IMG/VR virus record: IMGVR_UViG_3300013126_000295
Coordinates: 1 to 21,408 of that record
DNA length: 21,408 nt
Source of the DNA: a virus
Reading direction: 5' to 3' (one strand)
Numbering within the stretch: position 1 is the stretch's first letter; each line of letters begins with the position of its first letter. A model generated the notes under the pieces. The model worked only from the letters and a program-made list of their open reading frames with translations, searched no databases and was not told where the DNA came from. Positions 20,689 to 21,408 of this stretch are shown here, in pieces. The position numbers and the translations under genes were made by a program.

Positions 20689-21320
20689 GGCTGCACCCGC
20701 TTGAATTCGACCACCCACACCCACGGGTTTGAATTCCAGCTTTCATCGCCGTTGATGAACTTCCACAACGACCGGAAGCTACGGCGGGCATCGCCGCACG
20801 GCGGCACGCCAACTTCCTCGCTGTCAGGATCGCAGTACCGGCGCCAGCCCACGCCCGCGACAACGCGCTCCACGCCTTCGGCCTGGGCGTCTGCCTCGCT
20901 GATCTCGTGCAGGCGCTCCACGCGCACGCCGGTTATCTCCAGCAGGATGCGCGAGGCAAGGCGCGGCATGTGGATGCTGGGCTTCCACTTCTTCTTTTCG
21001 CCGATCAGGTCGCCAAGCCGGTAGCCGTGCTGGTAGGTGGCTTGGTAGTCGTACTCGATGGGCCTGCCGCCGTTGTAGTGCGGGTCTTGCGGATAGATGG
21101 GGCAGAAGTTCTCGCGCACCCACAGCCGGTCGCCGACTTGCCCGTAGGGGCAATCGACATAGCCAGCGTAATCGACACGGGCAGGCTTCCACACTTGGCC
21201 ATTGGTCACGACGACATCAGCACCGTAGCGCAGCTTGACGACGCGCCGCGTCATGGTCTTTCGGCCTTCGAGAATGGCCCGCACCATGGGGCCGCTGAAC
21301 AGGATAGGGCGCTCTTTCAT
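20685..21320 (-). CDS. ASCH/PUA-like phage protein, 211 aa
   Basis: The protein resembles phage proteins with an ASCH-type (PUA-like) fold: ERPILFSGPMVRAILEGRKT at the N-terminus, GDRLWVRENFCP, IHMPRLASRILLEITGVRVE, RLHEISEADAQAEGVE and a terminal NPWVWVVEF. ASCH domains are linked to RNA binding or modified nucleosides, but the role of this phage version is unknown. The start at 21320 has GGAG 6 nt upstream. Its end overlaps the next gene by 4 bases, and its start overlaps an upstream gene. Confidence 0.85.
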   Translation of the reverse strand: MKERPILFSGPMVRAILEGRKTMTRRVVKLRYGADVVVTNGQVWKPARVDYAGYVDCPYGQVGDRLWVRENFCPIYPQDPHYNGGRPIEYDYQATYQHGYRLGDLIGEKKKWKPSIHMPRLASRILLEITGVRVERLHEISEADAQAEGVERVVAGVGWRRYCDPDSEEVGVPPCGDARRSFRSLWKFINGDESWNSNPWVWVVEFKRVQP

Positions 21321-21408
21321 GTCTGGCTCCATCCGCAGGCTTCGCACTTCATGCAGTCGATCACACGGCCAGGGCCGCCCGGTGACATGGTGATGCAGGT
21401 ATCTTGCC
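21317..21408 (-). CDS. C-terminal end of a small cysteine-rich protein (5' end outside window)
   Basis: A frame open to the window edge ends with a stop that overlaps the next start (ATGA). The visible end includes DTCITMSPGGPGRVIDCMKC and then EACGW, with several cysteines (C-x2-C-x2-C) suggesting a zinc-ribbon fragment. The full gene lies to the right. It is too short to name. Confidence 0.5.
   Translation of the reverse strand, partial: QDTCITMSPGGPGRVIDCMKCEACGWSQT

Overview
The window looks like 21.4 kb of a temperate tailed phage genome. It is GC-rich (roughly 60 percent, judged by eye), and its codon use and gene content suggest a proteobacterial host, possibly of the Burkholderiales; the host is an inference. 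No host gene, rRNA, tRNA, CRISPR array or insertion sequence was recognised.

Layout. (1) Positions 1-4604 (+) hold the 3' part of a giant late 'polyvalent' protein: helicase C-terminal motifs, a zincin (HExxH) domain and a long phage-type C-terminal region. A small gene runs against its 3' end (4545-4781, -). (2) Positions 4782-5345 hold no gene and read as attP. There is a 15-bp stretch identical to what a guaA 3' end encodes (IEWE-stop), seven copies of ATGGTAT, a perfect palindrome, a rho-independent terminator and a CGAA tetranucleotide repeat. The tyrosine integrase follows (5346-6542, +), with a convergent AlpA-like protein, a likely excisionase. (3) Positions 6529-15580 form one long leftward early operon with many ATGA-type overlaps. 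It encodes a DEAH helicase, an HNH-AP2 endonuclease, a Cas4/RecB-like Fe-S nuclease, DUF2303, a Tad2-like (DUF2829) protein, a DUF669 protein, a Sak4-like ATPase and many small proteins. (4) Positions 15601-16470 are the immunity region: leftward promoter, CI-like repressor gene, and divergent promoters. (5) Positions 16471-19999 are a rightward operon: Cro-like regulator, conserved small protein, HTH protein and a large primase-polymerase/DUF3987 protein. (6) Positions 19990-21408 hold leftward accessory genes converging on the primase, with a terminator at 20178-20201.

How it fits together. Int, the AlpA-like protein and attP form an integration module aimed at guaA. The repressor and Cro-like protein probably bind a 17-bp site, RTTGAG-N5-CTCAAY. 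I found six good copies and one weak one: at the leftward and rightward promoters, but also scattered 1-7 kb down the leftward operon (8629, 13431 and 14807). This resembles a dispersed-operator ('stoperator') way of silencing a prophage. The repressor keeps an S24 (LexA-type) C-terminal domain, but the expected catalytic serine is alanine (A127) while the lysine (K166) is kept, so it may not self-cleave. The nuclease, annealing ATPase, DUF669 protein and helicase form a recombination-replication set beside the primase.

Because the late gene lies directly left of attP and int directly right of it, the sequence has the order of a free, unintegrated phage genome rather than an integrated prophage.
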